From Clostridium sp. OF03-18AA (GTDB lineage Bacteria > Bacillota > Clostridia > Lachnospirales > Lachnospiraceae), in assembly GCF_003478035.1 (NCBI RefSeq), contig NZ_QUEP01000002.1:320334-384333 (forward strand): DNA of 64,000 nucleotides. The letters run 5' to 3'. Shown here piece after piece: positions 44,184 through 53,496 of this stretch. Each line of letters starts with the position of its first letter. Position 1 is the first letter of the stretch. The notes beneath the pieces were generated by a model, which was not told the DNA's origin, searched no databases, and was given only the letters and a program-made list of their open reading frames with translations. The translations under genes and the position numbers were made by a program.

Positions 44184-46343
44184 ATGAAGAAGACAGAAGA
44201 ATTCTTAAATCGATGGAAACTGAAGCTGATGGCAGTTGGGGTGTTGATCGCTTTATCCCTTGTGGTGGTGCTTGCAGGCTTCAGATTTTACAGCCGGTAC
44301 CGGGAGCAGGTGATCCGGACAGAGGAGAGCCAGCTTTTGACTATGGCCGGGATCGTAGGAAACAATCTCGATTCCTATCTGGAACAGCAGCTGGATGAGA
44401 TCGATCTGTTTTATTCACAGCGCGGGATCCCGGAAGAATGGGCAGAGTCCAATGGGATCAAGCTGAGGACATCATATTTTTTAAAGAAGAATGCAGATAT
44501 CTATAACTGGATCACAGTGACGGAGCAAGACGGGACAAGGTTTAAGTATGAATCGGGAAAGGAAGCAGTTCAGGAATCTTCAGCTGAGAAGACGATGAGC
44601 GTGGCGCCCGGGAACAAAGATCAGAAGGCCAGGATCACCGGAAAGGAAATTTCGGACCGGACGGGCTGGTATGAGCTTTATATTGAGAAGGAAGTTTCTT
44701 CCATGTCCGGAATCTGTACCCTTACATTTGCCATGGATCTGAAAGCACTGTACGAGAAGATCGTCGCGCCGGTAAAGATCGGTGAGGCCGGATATTCCAC
44801 GGTAAAGGATCAGAACATGAATATCATCATGCACCATGCGAAGAATCAGATCGGTCTGGAGGCAGTTGAGGGGCGCATCCAGAAATATCCGGATCTGGAT
44901 CTGAGCAGTCTGGAAAACTGGATCTCCAGACAGGAAAAAGAAGATTCCGGAACCGGTGTGATCGACACCTATGTATGGGATGATCCGGGCTTAAAAAAAG
45001 TCCGACGTGTCATCGCATTTCAGGCGATCTCGATCCAGGGAGAACGATGGATCATTAATTCCACACTTCCGCTCCAGGAACTTTCGGGGCCACTGGAAAG
45101 CATGATGACGATGATGATCGGGGTTATGATACCTTATGTCCTGATCCTTGTGGTGGTCACAGTGTTCTTTCTGAGAAACCGTTTTCTGGCGGAATCCCAG
45201 CAGAAGGAGATCGCATATTTAAAGGAGATCAATCACGGAATGGAGATGCTGGTCCAGAAGAACAACGAGATCCGGCATTACCAGCGGATCCAGTCTCTGG
45301 GAATGATGGCGAGCCACATTGCACATGAATTCAACAATTATCTGACACCGGTGCTGATCTATGCGGAGCTTCTTGAGAATGATGAGTCCATTTCTTCCGA
45401 GAATCAGGAGATGATCCATGAGATCACGAAGTCGGTGGATCAGGCATCGAATCTGTCGAAAGAACTGCTCGCCTTTTCCAGACAGGATACCGGTGTGCGG
45501 CTGGAACTGCTGAACTTTACGGAAGAAGTCGGGAATGCGGTATCCATCGTGCGGCAGCTTGCCCCGGCGGCGATCACGTTGAAAACAGAGATCACGGAGG
45601 AGCCACTGTATGTTTTAGGACGCAGACGGATGGCGGAACATATCCTGCTGAATCTGAGTAAAAATGCCTTTCAGGCCATGGAAAAGACGGAGAGAAAGAA
45701 ACTGCTGATACGGCTGGAGGCAAAAGGGAACGATATGATCTGTCTGCAGGTGTCCGATACCGGCTGTGGAATCGGGGACGATGCCATGCAGAAGATCTTT
45801 GAGCCGTTCTACACGACAAAAGGATCCAGGCAGGGTACCGGACTTGGTCTTTCGGTGGTCCAGAATATGGTGACATCGGTCGGCGGAACGATCTGTGTAG
45901 AGAGCAAAGCGGGTGAAGGAACAACATTTGTCATTGAGATCCCGCAGAGCGGACCGGAAGTGGAAGCTGACGGCCGGAAACGGCTGAAGCATGTACAAAA
46001 GATTGCTATTATCTCCAGTGAAGAGTCCGCGAAGACCTGGAAAGCGGCCGCATCTCACAGCCGGAAGACGGTAGATCTGTACGCACACCCGGCGGCCCTT
46101 ATCGACCGGGTCCAGAAAGATCCGTCAGCCTATGATCTTCTGATCGCGGAGTACACACTGCCGACCATGAACGGAATCGAACTGTGTGAGGTGGTCCGGC
46201 GCATCAATCCGGAGATCCGCCTGATTCTCATCGCGGAACAGAGAGGAGCCGATTTCGAATGGTATCTGAACAACGGCATGATCGACCGGTTTATGCTGAA
46301 AGATGAGTTCGCGGAGGAATTTGCGGAGATGTTTGAGGGGTAA
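44184..46343 (+). CDS. Hybrid sensor histidine kinase with degenerate receiver
   Basis: The 719-residue membrane kinase has TM1 at about 13-33, an extracellular Cache-like sensor (about 35-305) and TM2 at about 309-331. The HisKA domain has H381 in SHIAHEFNNYL, and the HATPase has N-box LLNLSKNAFQAME (488-500), DTGCGIG (525-531) and GTGLGLS (551-557). A C-terminal receiver-like domain (about 605-717) has Glu656 (DLLIAEYTLP) where the phosphorylated Asp should be, so it probably cannot be phosphorylated. This kinase type resembles NtrB/DctB-like sensors of small carboxylates or amino acids, paired here with an OmpR-type regulator. Confidence 0.92.
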   Translation: MKKTEEFLNRWKLKLMAVGVLIALSLVVVLAGFRFYSRYREQVIRTEESQLLTMAGIVGNNLDSYLEQQLDEIDLFYSQRGIPEEWAESNGIKLRTSYFLKKNADIYNWITVTEQDGTRFKYESGKEAVQESSAEKTMSVAPGNKDQKARITGKEISDRTGWYELYIEKEVSSMSGICTLTFAMDLKALYEKIVAPVKIGEAGYSTVKDQNMNIIMHHAKNQIGLEAVEGRIQKYPDLDLSSLENWISRQEKEDSGTGVIDTYVWDDPGLKKVRRVIAFQAISIQGERWIINSTLPLQELSGPLESMMTMMIGVMIPYVLILVVVTVFFLRNRFLAESQQKEIAYLKEINHGMEMLVQKNNEIRHYQRIQSLGMMASHIAHEFNNYLTPVLIYAELLENDESISSENQEMIHEITKSVDQASNLSKELLAFSRQDTGVRLELLNFTEEVGNAVSIVRQLAPAAITLKTEITEEPLYVLGRRRMAEHILLNLSKNAFQAMEKTERKKLLIRLEAKGNDMICLQVSDTGCGIGDDAMQKIFEPFYTTKGSRQGTGLGLSVVQNMVTSVGGTICVESKAGEGTTFVIEIPQSGPEVEADGRKRLKHVQKIAIISSEESAKTWKAAASHSRKTVDLYAHPAALIDRVQKDPSAYDLLIAEYTLPTMNGIELCEVVRRINPEIRLILIAEQRGADFEWYLNNGMIDRFMLKDEFAEEFAEMFEG

Positions 46344-46358
46344 ACCGAGAATAATCCC

Positions 46359-46387
46359 TTGCGGAAAACAGGAAAATAACGTATAAT
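46359..46387 (+). promoter_or_regulatory. Promoter of radical-SAM/RNase G operon
   Basis: TTGCGG (46359-46364), a 17-base spacer and TATAAT (46382-46387) lie about 95 bases before the radical-SAM gene. The 90-base leader has no strong hairpin. Confidence 0.7.
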
Positions 46388-46481
46388 GATGCGGATTGAC
46401 TACGTTTCTGCGGGTTCGTGTGTCCGCAACAGGATAGATAGAAACAGCAAACTTTAAATAAGACAGGAAAAACAGGTAATT

Positions 46482-48347
46482 ATGAGAAAATTAGCATTGC
46501 CAGAAGAGATACTCTTGAGTATCCAGCAGCCCGCCCGCTACATCGGCGGTGAGGTGAATATGGTGAAGAAGGATCCGTCCGCTGTGGACGTCCGGTTCGC
46601 CATGTGTTTCCCGGACGTATACGATATCGGAATGTCCCATCTGGGAATCCAGATTCTTTATGATATGTTTAACAAGTACGAGGACGTGTACTGTGAGCGC
46701 GTATACTCCCCGTGGACGGATCTTGATAAGATCATGAGGGAGAAGCATATTCCATTATTTGCCCTTGAGTCCCAGGACCCGGTGAAGGAATTCGATTTCC
46801 TTGGAATCACGCTTCAGTACGAGATGTGCTACACGAATATTTTACAGGTGCTGGAGCTTTCCGGCATTCCGCTTCACGCGGAGGATCGTACCTGGGATGA
46901 TCCGATCGTCATCGGTGGCGGTCCGTGTTCCTACAACCCGGAGCCGATCGCGGTGTTCTTTGATATGTTTTATATCGGAGAGGGAGAGGTCTCCTACCGG
47001 AAGCTTCTTGATGTCTACAAGGAGTCCAGAAAGAACGGGGATTCCAGACAGGAGTTCTTAAGAAAGGCAGCGGGAATTCCTGGAATCTATGTTCCGTCCT
47101 TATACGAAGTGACATATGAGGAAGACGGCACGATCAGGAGCTTTCTGCCGACAGCGCCGGGGGTGCCGGAGAAGGTAGAAAAGCAGCTTGTTATGGAAAT
47201 GACAGAGTCCGTCTACCCGGAGAAACCGCTGGTTCCGTTTATCAAGGCGACCCAGGACCGCGTGGTTCTTGAGATCATGCGCGGCTGCATCCGCGGCTGC
47301 CGTTTCTGCCAGGCGGGGATGATCTACCGTCCGGTCCGCGAGAAGAACGTAGAACGCTTAAAAGAGCTGGCTTATAGGATGTTAAAGAATACGGGACATG
47401 AGGAGATTTCCTTAAGCTCCTTAAGTTCCAGTGACTACAGAAGTCTGGAAGAACTTGTGACATTCCTGATCGATACCTTCCACGGCAAAGGCGTAAACGT
47501 GTCCCTGCCGTCCCTGCGTATCGACGCCTTTTCCCTTGACGTTATGAGCAAGGTTCAGGATGTCAAGAAGAGCAGCCTGACCTTCGCGCCGGAGGCGGGT
47601 TCCCAGAGATTGAGAAATGTTATCAATAAAGGACTGACAGAGGAAGATATCTTAAACGGATCCGCACTGGCCTTCCAGGGCGGATGGAACCGTGTAAAGC
47701 TGTATTTCATGCTGGGTCTTCCGACAGAGACCGTGGAAGATATGGAAGGGATCGCCCTGCTCTCCGAGAAGATCGCGGAGAAGTATTACGAGATCCCGAA
47801 GGACCAGAGAAACGGAAAGGTGCAGGTCGTTGCAAGTACCTCCTTCTTTGTTCCGAAGCCATTTACCCCGTTCCAGTGGGCGCAGATGAGCACGAAGGAA
47901 GAATTCCTCGGAAAAGCGCGCGTCGTAAACCACAAGATGCATGAGATGTTAAACCACAAGAGCTTAAAGTACAACTGGCATGAGGCGGATGTGACCGTCC
48001 TTGAGGGCGTTCTGGCCCGAGGAGACAGGAAGGTTGCCGCTGTCATCGAGGAGGCTTACCGACAGGGTGCACTCTATGATGCGTGGTCTGAGACTTTTAA
48101 GAATGATGTCTGGATGAACGCATTTGAGACATGCGGCGTGGATATTGATTTCTACACGACGAGAGCGCGTTCCCTCGACGAAGTATTCCCATGGGATTTC
48201 ATCGATACCGGTGTGACGAAGGAATTTTTAAAGAGAGAATGGATCAATGCGACGAAAGAGACCGTTACCCCGAACTGCCGGATGAGATGCTCGGGATGCG
48301 GCGTGAGAAGATTTGGAGGAGGTGTCTGTTATGAAGATCAGAATTAA
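46482..48347 (+). CDS. Radical SAM protein, TIGR03960 family (B12-binding-like N-domain)
   Basis: The 621-residue protein has an N-terminal cobalamin-binding-like domain (FAMCFPDVYDIGMSHLGIQILY near 35-55). The radical SAM cluster ligands are C269, C273 and C276 in RGCIRGCRFCQAG, with the AdoMet segments EISLSSLSSSDY and FAPEAGSQRLR after it. A C-terminal domain holds a second Cys set (CRMRCSGCGVRRFGGGVC). In Clostridia the gene is almost always followed by the TIGR03936 gene and RNase G, as here. The reaction is not established; RNA modification is a reasonable guess. Confidence 0.93.
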   Translation: MRKLALPEEILLSIQQPARYIGGEVNMVKKDPSAVDVRFAMCFPDVYDIGMSHLGIQILYDMFNKYEDVYCERVYSPWTDLDKIMREKHIPLFALESQDPVKEFDFLGITLQYEMCYTNILQVLELSGIPLHAEDRTWDDPIVIGGGPCSYNPEPIAVFFDMFYIGEGEVSYRKLLDVYKESRKNGDSRQEFLRKAAGIPGIYVPSLYEVTYEEDGTIRSFLPTAPGVPEKVEKQLVMEMTESVYPEKPLVPFIKATQDRVVLEIMRGCIRGCRFCQAGMIYRPVREKNVERLKELAYRMLKNTGHEEISLSSLSSSDYRSLEELVTFLIDTFHGKGVNVSLPSLRIDAFSLDVMSKVQDVKKSSLTFAPEAGSQRLRNVINKGLTEEDILNGSALAFQGGWNRVKLYFMLGLPTETVEDMEGIALLSEKIAEKYYEIPKDQRNGKVQVVASTSFFVPKPFTPFQWAQMSTKEEFLGKARVVNHKMHEMLNHKSLKYNWHEADVTVLEGVLARGDRKVAAVIEEAYRQGALYDAWSETFKNDVWMNAFETCGVDIDFYTTRARSLDEVFPWDFIDTGVTKEFLKREWINATKETVTPNCRMRCSGCGVRRFGGGVCYEDQN

Positions 48348-49059
48348 GTTTTCCAAGCAGGGAGCGATGAAGTTCATCGGACATCTCGACACGATGCGGT
48401 ATTTCCAGAAGGTGATGCGCCGCGCGGATGTGGATATCCGCTATTCGGAAGGATTCTCCCCGCACCAGATCATGTCCTTTGCGGCTCCGCTTGGTGTCGG
48501 CCTCACGGGAAGCGGAGAGTACCTCGATATCGAAGTGTTGTCCACGGATTCCTCTGTGGAGATGGTAAAACGCTTAAATGAGACGATGGTCGAGGGCGTG
48601 GAGGTCTTAAGCTACCGTCTGCTCCCGGACAATGCGGAGAATGCGATGAGTATCGTCGCAGCCTGTGACTACACGATCGTCCTGAGGGATGATTACGAGA
48701 ACGGACTCTCCATGACGGCGGAGGAGTTCTATACAGGAATCCTTGATTTCATCGAAAACGGGAACCTTAATATCGTGAAAAAGACGAAAAAAGGCGAGAA
48801 GGAAATGGACTTAAAGCCTCTGATCTACAAGGCACACCGCGCGGAGAACGGAGACGGACTGTTCCTTCAGTTATCCTCCGGAAGTGCCGCCAACGTAAAG
48901 CCGGAGCTAGTTCTTGAGGCGTACTGCAAGTCCATCGGAAAAGAGTATCCGCAGTTTGCATTCCGCATCAACCGTGAGGAAGTTTACGCGGATGCAGGAG
49001 ACCATGATTTTGTGACTCTGGAATCATTCGGGGAAGAAATTGGAGAAAAGATTGGATAA
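48331..49059 (+). CDS. TIGR03936/DUF2344 radical-SAM partner protein
   Basis: The 242-residue protein starts MKIRIKFSKQGAMKFIGHLDTMRYFQKVMRRADVDIRYSEGFSPHQIMSFAAPLGVGLTG, the family signature. ATG 48331 lies within the end of the radical-SAM gene, behind GGAGGAGGTG. It is encoded as the C-terminal part of the radical-SAM protein in some species, so the two probably form one enzyme. The next gene overlaps its end. Confidence 0.92.
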   Translation: MKIRIKFSKQGAMKFIGHLDTMRYFQKVMRRADVDIRYSEGFSPHQIMSFAAPLGVGLTGSGEYLDIEVLSTDSSVEMVKRLNETMVEGVEVLSYRLLPDNAENAMSIVAACDYTIVLRDDYENGLSMTAEEFYTGILDFIENGNLNIVKKTKKGEKEMDLKPLIYKAHRAENGDGLFLQLSSGSAANVKPELVLEAYCKSIGKEYPQFAFRINREEVYADAGDHDFVTLESFGEEIGEKIG

Positions 49060-50287
49060 GCTGATCATTACGGCACTGCGCGGGAAGACCGCCGCAGTGC
49101 TTTTTGAAAATGGACGTGCCGTCCGGATCGATTTTGAGCCGGAGGCGGCGGAGGAAGAGACGGGGGTCATCTTCGTCGGAAAAGTAAAGAATATCGCAAA
49201 GAACATCAACGCGGCCTTCGTGGAGTACCGGCCGGGAGTCAACGGGTTTTACAGCTTGAAGGAGAACAGTTGCCCGCTGTATGCGGACGGGAAGCCGGAT
49301 CATGGCCCGTTAAAAGCGGGGGATGAGATCCTTGTCCAGGTGGAGCGGTCCGCCGTGAAGACGAAGGACGCAGTCCTCACCTCGAATCTCACACTGACCG
49401 GGCAGACGGCGGTGCTCACTGCGGGGAAGAGTTCCCTCGGGATCTCCGCAAAGATCCGCGACAAGGAATGGCGGGAGGCGGCAAAACGCCGCTGGGAAGA
49501 GACTTCCCACGGAAACTGCGGTCTCGTCATCCGCACAAATGGGGAGACAGCCGGGCTCGACGCGGTGTTTGCAGAGTTTGAGTCGCTGTTTGAGCGTTAC
49601 CGGGAGATCTGCAGGATAGCGGCGAGCCGGACATGCTGCAGCGTGCTGTACCGGCCGGAGAGCTTTGCAGTCCGCACGGTTCGGGATCTGAAGATTTCGG
49701 AAGGTCTTGAGGTTGTTACGGACCTGCCGGAAGTTTATAAGGAACTTCAGGATGCACTGGGAACGGCGGTTCTTCCAGATGCGATTTCCGGTGCATCTCC
49801 TAATGCGGCTGGCTCCGGAGAGCACGCCGCAGGGAGACCGGTGATCCGGTTTTATGAGGATGAATTTCCACTCACCGCGCTCTATCACCTGGAGACGATC
49901 CTGTCGCAGGCGCTCGCGAAGACGGTCTGGCTGAAATCCGGCGGAAATCTTGTGATCGAGCCGACGGAGGCGCTCACGGTGATCGACGTCAATACGGCAA
50001 AGAGTGTCTCAAAGAAAACTTCGGAGGAGACGTATCTGAAGACGAATCTGGAGGCGGCGGAGGCGATCGCTGTCCAGCTGAGACTCCGGAATCTCTCCGG
50101 GATCATCATCGTTGATTTTATCGACATGAAAGAGGAGGAGAGCCGGAAAGCGCTCCTGGCGGCGATGCGGCGGGCGGTTGCTGCCGATCCCGTAAAGACA
50201 GTCCTCGTGGACATGACGCCGTTAGGCCTTGTAGAGCTCACGAGAAAGAAGATCCGGCGGCCGCTGCATGAGCAGGTGCGGGTGTAG
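49052..50287 (+). CDS. rng: Ribonuclease G/E family protein
   Basis: This endoribonuclease is involved in rRNA and mRNA processing (about 411 residues). An S1-like RNA-binding domain near the N-terminus (GVIFVGKVKNIAKNINAAFVEYRPGVNGFYSL) precedes the catalytic DNase-I-like core, with metal ligands in TVIDVNTAK and IIVDFIDMKEE. The C-terminal zinc-link region is short. The start is a TTG. TTG 49052 follows GGAG with six bases between, and TTG 49040 is a possible alternative; both overlap the upstream gene. Two G/C-rich, A/S-rich residues stretches near 250 look like an insert. Confidence 0.88.
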   Translation: MDKLIITALRGKTAAVLFENGRAVRIDFEPEAAEEETGVIFVGKVKNIAKNINAAFVEYRPGVNGFYSLKENSCPLYADGKPDHGPLKAGDEILVQVERSAVKTKDAVLTSNLTLTGQTAVLTAGKSSLGISAKIRDKEWREAAKRRWEETSHGNCGLVIRTNGETAGLDAVFAEFESLFERYREICRIAASRTCCSVLYRPESFAVRTVRDLKISEGLEVVTDLPEVYKELQDALGTAVLPDAISGASPNAAGSGEHAAGRPVIRFYEDEFPLTALYHLETILSQALAKTVWLKSGGNLVIEPTEALTVIDVNTAKSVSKKTSEETYLKTNLEAAEAIAVQLRLRNLSGIIIVDFIDMKEEESRKALLAAMRRAVAADPVKTVLVDMTPLGLVELTRKKIRRPLHEQVRV

Positions 50288-50423
50288 ACAAAGATAACAG
50301 TTGGTGAACGGAAAAAATCTTCGCTCTGAATGAAGATATTCACTGGGAGAGCTGGATTTCAGATATGAAGAGAGAGCCCCCGGAGACAGAAAATAAAAAT
50401 GTAAAAAATTGCAGAAAAAGTGA

Positions 50424-50452
50424 TTGACAACAAGAAAAGTATTTGATATAGT
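50424..50452 (+). promoter_or_regulatory. Promoter of rplU operon
   Basis: TTGACA (50424-50429), a 17-base spacer and TATAGT (50447-50452): a near-consensus sigma-A promoter ahead of the L21 leader. Confidence 0.9.
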
Positions 50453-50458
50453 TATCTA

Positions 50459-50535
50459 GTGTGCCGCACAGTGAGGTTTCCAAGGACTCCATAACGGAGG
50501 ACACCATAACTGGCGAGTAATGATAATAGGAGGTG
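50459..50535 (+). ncRNA. Ribosomal protein L21 leader RNA
   Basis: The short leader between promoter and rplU holds the conserved run GTGCCGCACAGTGAGG, then TCCAAGGACTCC, GGAGGACACC and TGGCGAG, as in Firmicutes L21 leaders, where the ribosomal protein represses its own operon. CTCC/GGAG forms a central hairpin. GTG...CAC pairings at the base are possible. Boundaries are approximate. Confidence 0.75.
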
Positions 50536-50539
50536 CAAT

Positions 50540-50848
50540 ATGTACGCGATTATTGCAACTGGCGGTAAGCAGTATAGAGTAGCCGAGGGCGACAGCATCA
50601 AGATCGAGAGAATCGACGCAGAGGTTGGTTCTGCAGTAACTTTTGATCAGGTTCTTGCTGTTAACAACGGAGAGCTTACAATCGGATGCCCGACCGTTGA
50701 GGGTGCAACAGTATCTGCAACAGTAGAGAAAGTTGGCAAGGGCAAAAAAGTTATCGTTTACAAGTATAAGCGCAAATCTGGCTACCATAAGAAAAATGGC
50801 CACAGACAGCTTTATACTCAGGTTAAGATTGAAAAGATCAATGCTTAA
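50540..50848 (+). CDS. rplU: 50S ribosomal protein L21
   Basis: The 102-residue protein [25 protein letters not shown]...[31 protein letters not shown] is plainly L21, which binds 23S rRNA. AGGAGGTG precedes the ATG. It is the first gene of the rplU-prp-rpmA unit. Confidence 0.99.
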   Translation: MYAIIATGGKQYRVAEGDSIKIERIDAEVGSAVTFDQVLAVNNGELTIGCPTVEGATVSATVEKVGKGKKVIVYKYKRKSGYHKKNGHRQLYTQVKIEKINA

Positions 50849-50856
50849 TTAAGATT

Positions 50857-51186
50857 ATGATTCAGGTAAATATCCTGCGTGACAGGAACGAAGTAGTAAA
50901 GGGAATCGATATCAATGGTCATGCTGGCTATGCAGAATACGGACAGGACGTGATTTGTGCTGCTGTTTCCGCACTGGTTCTCAACATGGCAAACTCCGTT
51001 GAAACATTTACGGACGATCACTTCGAAGGAAGTGTGGGGGAAGACGGCGGAAGCTTTTCTTTTTCCTTCCCGGATAAAATAAGTTCTGAGTCGCAGCTCC
51101 TCATGAAATCCCTGATCCTCGGACTCGAAAACATCCGGGATGAATATGGAGCAGAATATATCAAATTTCGATTCAGGGAGGTGTAA
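50857..51186 (+). CDS. prp: Ribosomal-processing cysteine protease Prp
   Basis: The 109-residue protein removes the N-terminal extension of L27. The catalytic pair is H22 in [11 protein letters not shown] and C34 in [10 protein letters not shown], at the same positions as in Staphylococcus aureus Prp. It is encoded between L21 and L27, as in most Firmicutes with extended L27. The ribosome-binding site is weak, which fits a low-level enzyme between two abundant ribosomal proteins. Confidence 0.96.
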   Translation: MIQVNILRDRNEVVKGIDINGHAGYAEYGQDVICAAVSALVLNMANSVETFTDDHFEGSVGEDGGSFSFSFPDKISSESQLLMKSLILGLENIRDEYGAEYIKFRFREV

Positions 51187-51190
51187 CGAT

Positions 51191-51481
51191 ATGTTTAAGA
51201 TGAACCTTCAGTTATTTGCTCATAAGAAAGGTGTTGGTTCCACAAAGAACGGACGTGATTCTGAGTCCAAACGCCTTGGAGCTAAGAGAGCAGACGGACA
51301 GTTCGTATTAGCTGGCAACATCCTTTACAGACAGCGCGGAACAAAGATCCATCCGGGTCTTAACGTAGGCATCGGCGGCGATGATACATTATTCGCAAAA
51401 GTTGACGGTGTTGTTAAGTTTGAGAGAAAGGGCAGAGACAAAAAACAGGTTTCTGTATATCCTCAGGCAATCAACGAATAA
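51191..51481 (+). CDS. rpmA: 50S ribosomal protein L27 with Prp-cleaved extension
   Basis: The 96-residue protein starts [30 protein letters not shown] is the Prp cleavage site, after which the mature N-terminus AHKKG reaches the peptidyl-transferase centre. ATG 51191 follows AGGGAGGTG; a more upstream ATG in frame has no site. A terminator follows. Confidence 0.99.
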   Translation: MFKMNLQLFAHKKGVGSTKNGRDSESKRLGAKRADGQFVLAGNILYRQRGTKIHPGLNVGIGGDDTLFAKVDGVVKFERKGRDKKQVSVYPQAINE

Positions 51482-51488
51482 TAACGAA

Positions 51489-51520
51489 GAGCTCCATACT
51501 GGATGGTATGGAGCTTTTTT
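51489..51520 (+). terminator. Terminator after rpmA
   Basis: AGCTCCATAC and GTATGGAGCT form the stem, followed by TTTTTT. Confidence 0.93.
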
Positions 51521-51535
51521 AAGATTAGATGGCAG

Positions 51536-51597
51536 TGTAACAGTGAGACTCGGGATTCATGGAAACAGGAAAGAAAGGTTTTGCTGTTACATTTTTT
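51536..51597 (+). terminator. Second hairpin with T-run before obgE
   Basis: TGTAACAG (51536-51543) and CTGTTACA (51584-51591) are perfectly complementary and are followed by TTTTTT, but enclose 40 bases. It may be a weak terminator or attenuator before obgE. I saw no confident promoter in 51598-51715. Confidence 0.5.
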
Positions 51598-51715
51598 ATA
51601 GGTAAAAGATTGTAACAATCCAGTAGGTCTGCGCACTTGCTGCGCTGACCGTAATAAGACACAGGCTTGAGGATACTGAGTAGTTACAAAAGATTTATTG
51701 AGAGGACGGTTTTCC

Positions 51716-52999
51716 ATGTTTACAGACAGTGCAAAAGTATTTATCAGATCAGGAAACGGCGGAAACGGACATGTAAGCTTCCGGCGTGAACTGTATGTTC
51801 CGAATGGAGGACCTGACGGCGGTGACGGCGGAAGAGGCGGAGACATCATCTTCGAAGTGGATGATGGATTAAATACGCTCGTAGATTTCCGTCATGTAAG
51901 AAAATATGCGGCCGGAAATGGCGAGGAAGGCGGAAAACGCCGCTGCCACGGCGCTGACGGAAAGGACCTGATCGTCAAGGTCCCGGAAGGTACTGTCGTT
52001 AAGGACCTGGAAACCGGAAAAGTGATCACGGATATGTCCGGCGAAAATCGCCGTGAAGTGATCTTAAAGGGCGGAAAGGGCGGCCTTGGAAATATGCACT
52101 TCGCAACAGCGACGATGCAGGTTCCGAAATATGCCCAGCCGGGACAGCCGGGACAGGAACTCTGGGTACAGCTGGAGTTAAAGGTGATCGCGGATGTGGG
52201 ACTTGTCGGATTCCCGAACGTCGGAAAATCCACCCTGTTATCCCGCGTTTCCAATGCGAGACCGAAGATCGCAAACTACCATTTCACGACCCTGAATCCG
52301 CACCTTGGCGTTGTAAATCTCGGTGACGGGAACAGCTTTGTAATGGCGGATATCCCGGGACTGATCGAGGGCGCATCCGAGGGAGCCGGTCTTGGACATG
52401 AGTTCCTTCGTCATATCGAGCGCACGAAAGTCCTGCTCCATGTGGTTGACGCGGCTTCCGTAGAGGGACGTGATCCGATCGCGGATGTTCATGCGATCAT
52501 GGATGAGCTTTCCGCCTACAACCCGGAGCTTTTAAAGCTTCCGCAGGCGATCGCAGCCAACAAGCTGGATGCAGTTTATGATGAGGGCGCAGATCCGCTT
52601 GCAGATTTAAAGAAAGAGTTCGAGCCGATGGGGATCCCGGTATTCGGAATCTCCGCAGTCAGCGGCGAGGGCGTGAACGATCTTCTGTATTATCTCTATG
52701 ACGTGATCAAAAATACAGACCGCACACCGAAGATCTTCGAGAAAGAGTTCGAGATCGAGTATGTCGGCGATCGTTCCCTTCCGTACACGGTCGAGAAGGA
52801 TGAGGACGGCATTTACGTGGTCGAGGGACCGAGGATCGAGAAGATGCTCGGATACACGAATCTTGATTCCGAGAAAGGCTTTGACTTCTTTCAGAAATTC
52901 TTAAAGCAGTCCGGAATCCTTGCAGATCTTGAAAAAGCGGGGATCCAGGAGGGCGATACCGTCCGCATGTACGGACTCGTATTTGATTACTATAAATAA
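51716..52999 (+). CDS. obgE: GTPase Obg
   Basis: This is an essential ribosome-associated GTPase of 427 residues. The Gly-rich Obg fold (about 1-158), the G domain with GFPNVGKST (165-173), DIPGLIEGASEGAGLG (switch II) and NKLD, and a C-terminal OCT domain (about 345-425) are all present. ATG 51716 follows GAGAGGACGG and gives the usual MFTDSAKVFIRSGNGGNG start. Confidence 0.98.
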   Translation: MFTDSAKVFIRSGNGGNGHVSFRRELYVPNGGPDGGDGGRGGDIIFEVDDGLNTLVDFRHVRKYAAGNGEEGGKRRCHGADGKDLIVKVPEGTVVKDLETGKVITDMSGENRREVILKGGKGGLGNMHFATATMQVPKYAQPGQPGQELWVQLELKVIADVGLVGFPNVGKSTLLSRVSNARPKIANYHFTTLNPHLGVVNLGDGNSFVMADIPGLIEGASEGAGLGHEFLRHIERTKVLLHVVDAASVEGRDPIADVHAIMDELSAYNPELLKLPQAIAANKLDAVYDEGADPLADLKKEFEPMGIPVFGISAVSGEGVNDLLYYLYDVIKNTDRTPKIFEKEFEIEYVGDRSLPYTVEKDEDGIYVVEGPRIEKMLGYTNLDSEKGFDFFQKFLKQSGILADLEKAGIQEGDTVRMYGLVFDYYK

Positions 53000-53074
53000 T
53001 GCGCCGGAGCTTCCCGGGCGTTTCATGGGAACATCCAGGGAGCCGCGCTTTTCCATATATGAAAAGGAGTTATT

Positions 53075-53368
53075 ATGACAAGCAAACAGCGTTCCTATTT
53101 AAAGGGACTTGCAATGACGATGGATGCCGTTTTACAGATCGGTAAATCCAGCCTCACACCGGAGATCACAAAATCGGTTGAGGAAGCATTAAACGCGAGA
53201 GAGCTGATCAAGATCCACGTTCTGAAGAACTGTGCGGATGACGGAAAAGACCTTGCACAGATCCTTGCAGAGCGTACTCATTCTGAGGTTGTACAGGTGA
53301 TCGGAAAGATGATCGTTCTGTACAAACCGGCGAAGGAAGAGAAAGACCGGAAGATCGTTCTTCCGTAA
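53075..53368 (+). CDS. yhbY: YhbY (CRM-domain) RNA-binding protein
   Basis: The 97-residue protein associates with the pre-50S subunit. MTSKQRSYLKGLAMTMDAVLQIGKSSLTPEITKSVEEALNARELIKIHVLKN, with the GKSSLT loop, is the CRS1/YhbY domain. The obgE-yhbY-nadD order is typical. AAAAGGAG precedes the ATG. Confidence 0.96.
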   Translation: MTSKQRSYLKGLAMTMDAVLQIGKSSLTPEITKSVEEALNARELIKIHVLKNCADDGKDLAQILAERTHSEVVQVIGKMIVLYKPAKEEKDRKIVLP

Positions 53369-53496
53369 TTGCCGCGGAAATACCTGTATTCCTGAATGTC
53401 CGCTTTGTGCCGGAAATTTGCGAAAGTGATCTCCGCACGGACTGCGGAACGGGAAGAACAGGAAAAACGATAATCCTGTCGGTAATGGAGGATCCT

